Positions 58,246 through 64,000 of a stretch of DNA of 64,000 nt are shown here, one piece after another (position 1 is the stretch's first letter; the number at the start of each line of letters is the position of its first letter). Origin of the DNA: Leucaena leucocephala (taxonomy: Eukaryota > Streptophyta > Magnoliopsida > Fabales > Fabaceae). Below the pieces are notes generated by a model that saw nothing but the letters and a program-made list of their open reading frames with translations, was not told the origin of the DNA and made no database searches. The position numbers and the translations under genes are program-made. The stretch is from NCBI GenBank assembly GCA_037074615.1, contig CM073547.1, forward strand, positions 15,530,501 through 15,594,500. Direction: 5' to 3'.

Positions 58246-59679
58246 TTAGAGCATCTCCACGATATTCCCCATATGTGCCTAGGGAAGAGCTAGAGTCATT
58301 GTTATCTATCATGAGGGCAGAGGCTTAGGCATAAGCTAGGGCACAGGTAGAAGCTTTAATTGGGGTACGATTACAAGAGGGGTTTACAAAGATCAAGGAA
58401 GAAATATTGTCTATGATGACGTCAAGGCAATAGGATCCAAGTGCCCCCAGTTGCTCTTAAATATAGCCCATCCTAGCACTAAAGGGAGTTGTTGCATAGT
58501 CAGGCCAGTGTCAGAGGATGTTGAACCTTGTGATCTATATATGGAGGATCCTCTCAAAAGGTTAGTGACACATGGTTCCATCCATATCTTAGGGGCAACT
58601 GCCCACTACATCCAAATTTAAGACGATCAGTTAAGGTGGCAGTTTAAGATGTGATAATTGAAGATGCTCTTGTCCTAATTCCCACTGATGAGTTGAAGAT
58701 AATAAGTCAGACAAAGGGTACTTCTATATTATGGCCAAAGCATCTTGTTTGGGATCACGTCGCGTCACCTCCAAGCTAACTTCCCACACCTCCTAATTTG
58801 AGTGCCATGCAATGTGTGATCCGATTGGCATATAACAAAATGTTTCATGTGGATGTGTTGCCTATGGATTCAATTGTGGGTGACACGGGGCACCTGCCTT
58901 TATTGACCATGTAGATATGAAATCTGTTATTACTCTTAGGAATGAACTAACCTCCGGGTACATCTAAGTATTTTTTATGTAAGTATAATTTAAACATAAA
59001 TATATGTAATAACAAAATTCATGTTTGCTGAGTGATTTCATTAACTAACGTCTTGTTTGCATTAACTGTAGGTACATGCAAGCTGAGTTGGTTTTCAAAG
59101 GAAAATAAGGTCAGTTCGTATTCCTATGCCCATTTCAGATTTATGCAAAAGAGACCTCCTAATCTTTGAGACTTCAGTACATTTCAAAGAGGTTTGGCAA
59201 AATCGATATTGATTGTTTCTTTACACCATATATGCTCGAGTAAGAATAATAATATTTCATTTTATTTCATACTAGCTAGTTTTGTATTTGCTTAATGCTA
59301 ATAATCATTATTGTTTAATTAATTTCTACATCAATCATTGGCAATTGATCATATTATGTAAGCACACTTATAAAGTTTTTTTCTTATGCTCCCTCCACTA
59401 CAAGCCATCAGTTGATGCTAAGAAGATTATGAACACGTGAGTTTTCTTCCTTACAAAATAATGGTGTTTGTAATAAATATGATCTTTGTAATAAAAGGGT
59501 TGCTAAGTTCGTAACTTTGCTCATAGGGCTATGAGGATATTTGCAATTGTAAAGGGTCTTAAGAAAGTCAACTTAGTGAGGGACCCTGAATAGATCATAC
59601 CGAAGGTAATAAAAGTGTTAAGTCTTATACTCCATAGTTTTTTTACTGATGACACATAATTTTTTTCATGTTAATATTA
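58246..59679 (+). pseudogene. CACTA-2 downstream coding remnant
   Basis: 58590-58900 translates in pieces to RRSVKVAV, VIIEDALVLIPTDELKI, ILWPKHLVWDHVASPPS and MQCVIRLAYNKMFHVDVLP. The pattern resembles the region between Transposase_24 and the Ulp1 domain of plant CACTA ORF2 proteins, but the match is loose. AT-rich introns separate the pieces. Confidence 0.45.
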
Positions 59680-59951
59680 CATAGTCGAAAGTAACCTAAA
59701 GAAAATAACTTGTGCGGTTTCTACATGGTTAGGCACATGATTAGTATCATCTTGTCAAATAGGACTGACCTAACTGAGGAGGTAAATTGTATTTTTAATG
59801 ATTTTATATTTCTTGTCAATTTAATATATATTATTAATGCCTTAATTTCTTCTATTTTAATTTGATATTTCAGATGTTTGATCAATCTGACCTATTTCCT
59901 GAACAAGATATTGAGGACTTGTGCAATATTTGGGTTAAGTTTTTTGTTTAA
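59680..59951 (+). pseudogene. Ulp1-like (C48) cysteine peptidase C-terminal remnant
   Basis: 59695-59760 translates to a segment with ENNLCGFYMVRHMISIILS. After an intron, 59874-59951 gives MFDQSDLFPEQDIEDLCNIW and a stop soon after. LCGFYMVRHM corresponds to the (E)CGyYVMr block with the catalytic cysteine of Ulp1/SENP-type peptidases carried by several plant transposon groups. The His and Asp parts upstream are not clearly preserved. Likely the end of the ORF2 protein. Confidence 0.55.
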
Positions 59952-60189
59952 ATTATTCATTCTCAATAGTATTTATCATTAATATAATACTTTTTTTGTT
60001 CAAATTGTTGTATTTTTTATTGAATTTTATTAAATGAATAATGTAATGAGTAATTGAAGATTTATTTATGCCACTTGAACTCTATCTCTGATGCTGTCTG
60101 AGTTCGTATATTTGGGCAGTTTATTCATGAAGCTTCAAGGGATGGGGTTAATGAAATATTGAAAGTGTCGTTTTTTAAAAATATATTTA

Positions 60190-60532
60190 AATAAGACAAA
60201 GAATACCAGTAGATGTAGAAACAATATGTAAATATTATAATATCTACACCAATTATCTTTATAGTGAGGTATAGAAAATTGATTAGTCTACACTGGATAT
60301 AAACACAACCAGTGTAAAATATTGATTAATTTGTTGATATAACCTGTGTAGATATTAGTAAATTTTACTCCTAATTTCAAAAGGGAGCTGTTTAAATTCT
60401 ACTTATTCTATACCGGTGAATCACCCAATTTAAAAAGGATACAATTTCTACACGGTTTATTTCTACATCGGTTATTGTCTAGTGTAGAATACTATTTTCA
60501 ACTAAGTTTAAAAACTTTTTTTTGCATTAGTG
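60190..60532 (-). repeat. Right subterminal region and terminus of CACTA-2
   Basis: Repeats of GGTGTAGA-type sequence in both orientations (CTACACC, ACCAGTGTAAAA, ACCTGTGTAGA, ACCGGTGAA). The terminus is CACTAATGCAAAAAAAAG on the minus strand. Next to it (60533) starts the flank shared with the intact receptor kinase. Confidence 0.7.
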
Positions 60533-62159
60533 ACACTATCTCTAGCTTTGTGTCTCTATCAGTATCACATGTAAGTATCATTTTGAGACCGCAATGTTTT
60601 GGACCTTATAATAACTCTCATATTATATCAATACTACTTTTCTTCTCGTTATGGAATGACCCCAACCAAACCTCTCTCAAAGACTTCAAAGTAACCATAA
60701 CCTTTTCATCACGTTTGCTTGTGTTTCTCAATCACGCATTATAGGACCATTTTCGCCATCTTTATTGTCGACAATACAAGTAGTTTTGGTAAAGAGACAA
60801 ACCTCTAAAACAGCTTCACTGGGGTTCATCATCATCACTACTACGAAGCTTTTTCCGGCTAAAGAGGTAACTCTTATCAATATTCCGTCCTCCTCTATTC
60901 TTCTTCTTCTCACTCCCTAGATAGAATAACGCCAAGCAAGCCCCTTAAAAATGGCGACGTTTTGATCTCCAATGGAGCAACCTTTGCCATTGCTTGCTTC
61001 ACACCGACAATAATCCCAAAAACCACTATGTCGGAATATGGTACAACCAAGTTTCAGAGCAAATCGTTGTCTGGATTGCTAACAGAGACAATCCTCTTCA
61101 TGATACTTCTGGAATTTTCTCAATCGACATCCACGGAAACCTCATTCTATTTGCCAATGATACGAATCCAAATCCCATTTGGTCTTCCAATGTTTCTCTC
61201 TCATCATCTCCCACTAAGACATTTGCTAAGCTTCTAGACGCAGGAAACTTGGTTTTGATCGAAACTAATGGAAGAAGAAAGGTTGTTTGGCAGAGTTTCG
61301 ATTATCCCTGTGACACCCTTCTTACGCTTATGAAACTCAGGTTGAATAAGAAAACTGGAATGAATTGGTTCCTTACCTCATGGAAATACCCAGATGACCA
61401 AAGACCCGGAGACATGAGCTATAAGATTGATCCTAGAGGCTATCCCCAGTGCTTCGTCTATGAAAATGGTGACCCAATCTATTGGGTAGGATCTTGGACG
61501 GGTCAAAGATGGGGCGGTATAGCCGAGATGATCCCTCACTACTTCATCTTCAACGTTAGCTTCGTTGAAGCAAGTAAAATGGCCGGAATGTACAGCCTCA
61601 CGGACCCTTCAGCTTTATCAAGAATGGTGCTTGATAACACTGGTCACCTGAAAAGATACATGGGGCAACCTGATAGCAAGATATGGCAAGAAATCTTGCA
61701 CATTCCAAGAGAAAATTGTGACTACTTTCGACAATGTTGGTCAAATAGTTACTGTGACTCGTACGATGTTGTTGCCGATAGGTTTCAATGGGTGTGCTTG
61801 GCTGGATTTGAACCAAGAAACCCGTCACAAATGAGAAATGGGTCGGGTCGTGGTAGCTGTGTGAGGATGAGGAAGAAAATTTGTCCACGTGTCAAAGCGG
61901 GGAGGGGTTTGTGAAAGTGGCACGTGCGAAACTACCGGATACATCAAAGATCCACTTGATGGATAAGAGCCTGAGCCTGAGCCTGAGCTTGAAAGAGTGT
62001 GAAAAGAAGTGTTTTAATGATTGTTCATGTGAAGCATATGTTAGTGCAAATGAGGTCATACGGAAAGGCTGTCTGACGTGGCATGCTGATATGGAAGATA
62101 TTAGGATATTCAACGTGTGGGTCAAGACTTGTATGTTCGCGTGGATGCAGTTGACTTAG

Positions 62160-63956
62160 GTACGTTGTTCTTGTTCCCTTGCTTTTTATTTTATTGCTTC
62201 CCTTTTAATTCATGTTTTAGAGATATGATCATTATTGAACTGCCGTAGTTGATATTAAATTAATCAGCACATTTACTTTTGCACTGTCCTCGAATTTGCT
62301 TCCATCTTCTAACCATCTATCTTCTCAACACTTGATTGTCTCGCCATTTCCATTTCCCAATACCCAAACACGCATAGCATTGATTATTTCTTGTCACAAT
62401 TTGGCAACATTCTTCCATACTTCTTTTTTGTTGATACATAATAATTTAGGTAAATTTAATACCGATTTCTATTAAGATTAAGACACAGGCCCTGAATTTA
62501 AAAAATATTTATAAAAAATTTATGATATTACTTACTAAATAAATTCTCATAACAGTAATAAAAATTAAATTTATATTTTTATAGAATATAAATTTATTTT
62601 TTATTATCAGTATCAATTTTTATTGGTCATTCTTCCTTCTTGTTCTATACTTGTGAATCTGCTTTCTCGACAACTCGTGCTCTTCCCAACTATATTCCTC
62701 TTTCATACCATATTGAAGTCAGGAAGCGCAGAGAGGTTGGGCGTTTAATGTAACAAGTTAAAGCCCGACTGTTTTCTTTTTTTTCTTTTTGGTACAAACC
62801 CATATGTTTTCTTCATCCTCTTGAATCTCCCACTCTTTTTTAGTGATTGGGCCCTTGACGTCATGAAGAGCATCTTGGGTTTGTTTGTACTCTTCTTAGA
62901 TAGCACGGATATCATCTTAGGGCCATTTGGTCGTCGGAAAATGCAGAAAAGAAAAAGAAAAATGGCAATTTTCTTTTTTAATGTTTGTTTGGTTCGTCGA
63001 ACTAGGCTCCTAGGAAAAGCCTATTTTCTAAGGAATAAGAGTCCCCCTCTTCCTTTGGGTAGGCTTGGGAACATATTTTCTCAATTTGAGAAAGAACTGA
63101 AATTGCCTTCCGCCTTCTCGGAAGCCAAATTTAATTTCCTCACTCGAAAGACATCTTGGTCTAAGGTGCTCACTAATAAATTATTATTTCATATATTTTA
63201 ATGATAATTTTGCTTTAATTTGAGTTTACTAGATAATATTTAGATTATAAGCCAATTATAAAAATAATATATTTTTGAATTAATTATGTGAATTTTGGGC
63301 TTAATCTATTAATATTTTATTTCTTATTTTATGATAGGTTAAATATTTTCAATCTTTAAAATTTATTCGAGTTTAACATGACTCATTACACATTATAATA
63401 AGTAGGGATGTTTTGGGTAATTTATTTATTTATTTTTAGTTCATCATTTTGCTTTTCCTTCCTCTGTATACCAAACATTCCTGCAGCCAGGACTTTTTCC
63501 TTTCCTTCCCTTCCATCAAAATTAATTCTTTCTACCATAGGGACCTTATTAATATTGTAGATGTCACACCTATGACATGGCTACCGTCGTGTATGATGCC
63601 ATCCTGGATGTCATGTTGGATGCCGCATAGAATGGAACATGTGCTCCTATCATCTTTTCCAGCTTTCCTCGCCTTCTTCTTACTCTTCTTCAGCTCATCC
63701 TTCTCCTCCTCCATTGGCACTACCATTAACAGCAGCGGCGCTCTGCAAGAAGCCGCTGACATTCTCTCTCCCCCGCCCTCTAAACCCTAAACCCTAATTG
63801 GTCTAATTTTTCATTTCTTTAAATGTTATTTGCTACTGTATTGTCTCTGCTTGAATTGCATCTCACTATATATATTTATAATTTTTCACCGTTCCAAACA
63901 TCACCTGGTATTTTTCAATGGTCATGTCTTCTTTGATGTATTATGCTTATATGCAG
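62160..63956 (+). other. Intron 1 of the receptor kinase pseudogene
   Basis: 1,797 bp against 1,035 bp in the intact paralogue, so it has gained sequence. It holds a 126-codon unrecognised frame (62821-63201) and a minus-strand leader-like block at about 63530-63800. Confidence 0.7.
63530..63800 (-). pseudogene. Possible captured first exon with telo-box, minus strand
   Basis: On the minus strand a TTAGGGTTTAGGGTTTAGAG telo-box (63797-63778) is followed by an ATG at 63762 and a 76-codon frame: a short hydrophobic start, then a charged EEEKDELKKSKKKARKAGKD segment. The layout resembles the leader and first exon of a plant housekeeping gene, but the product is not recognised and no further exon was seen. 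It is GC-richer than the surrounding intron. It may be a fragment carried by a transposon. Confidence 0.3.
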
Positions 63957-64000
63957 CCAAATTTGAAAACAAGCCTCATGACTCTCTTGGCAAAAAGGGG

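Larger units (their letters stand above)
49640..60532 (+). mobile_element. CACTA (En/Spm-like) transposon family 2, with two solo LTRs inside
   Basis: The right end, read on the minus strand, starts CACTAATGCAAAAAAAAG. Subterminal GGTGTAGA/GGTGTAAAA repeats in both orientations occur at about 49650-49960, 50745-50960, 54594-54870 and 60190-60490. Coding remnants on the plus strand are TNP2/DUF4218, DUF4216, Transposase_24 and Ulp1-like. The left terminus was not identified. Subterminal-like repeats in the middle (54.6-54.9 kb) mean this could be two adjoining elements instead of one. Confidence 0.7.
60843..64000 (+). pseudogene. G-type lectin receptor-like kinase pseudogene (tandem paralogue, truncated by window)
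   Basis: Exon 1 (60843-62159) aligns end to end with exon 1 of the intact gene, and exon 2 begins at 63957 after TATATGCAG. Conserved parts include HYVGIWYNQV, VVWIANRDNPLHDTSG, WQSFDYPCDT, FLTSWK, VGSWTGQRWGG and the PAN segment ending near CLTWHADMEDIR. Lesions: the aligned start codon is ACG (60843-60845), the signal-peptide part has a deletion and frame change before 60920, and the frame shifts near 60998-61010, again near 61879, and again near 62113. The exon 1 donor (TTAG|GTACG) is intact. The kinase part lies outside the window. It may still be transcribed, but it cannot give a full receptor. Confidence 0.9.

Noticed and set aside
62821..63201. A 126-codon gene in the pseudogene intron
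   Set aside because: No domain recognised, low-complexity start, and it lies within an intron that has gained insertions. Support is too weak.

Overview
This is nuclear DNA from a flowering plant, very probably a eudicot. It is AT-rich, has introns and few genes, and is crowded with old transposons. The only intact gene is a typical seven-exon plant receptor kinase with GT-AG introns. I cannot name the species. No rRNA, tRNA, CRISPR, bacterial or organellar feature was recognised. Layout: 0.8-1.5 kb holds a small hAT-type element. 2.7-22.5 kb is a composite CACTA (En/Spm-like) DNA transposon. It is broken by a decayed Ty1/copia retrotransposon (4281-16088), which carries a further 3.1 kb LTR-like insertion, and by a 3.3 kb solo LTR (18253-21535) with a perfect target duplication. 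22.9-24.1 kb is an inverted array of about 125 bp repeats (fold-back structure). 24-29 kb is low-copy DNA with a possible 5' leader remnant and a LINE-type RNase H remnant. 29,230-33,870 is an intact G-type lectin (S-locus type) receptor-like kinase gene predicted to encode 853 residues. 34.9-38.3 kb is a solo LTR nested inside another solo LTR of the same family. 39-42.1 kb is a second copy of the first CACTA family, with its genes on the minus strand. 42.6-45.6 kb is a large LTR-like block. 46.2-46.7 kb is a compound TATG/TG microsatellite. 49.6-60.5 kb is a second CACTA family with transposase, DUF4216, Transposase_24 and Ulp1-like remnants, broken by two solo LTRs of one family, each with its own perfect 5 bp target duplication. 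60,843 to the window edge is a tandem paralogue of the receptor kinase, a pseudogene with a lost start codon and several frameshifts. How it fits together: the two receptor-kinase copies lie in the same orientation about 27 kb apart and share upstream flank, so they arose by tandem duplication and were then pushed apart by transposons. One copy stayed open and one decayed. The most informative detail is a Stowaway-like MITE at the 5' splice site of intron 3 of the intact gene. It turned a consensus donor into a weaker one and recreated the consensus donor about 290 bp downstream. I found no clear evidence of a wholly new biological system. The points most worth checking are the MITE/splice-site event, the fold-back array, and the LTR families filled with ATCGAT-centred palindromes.
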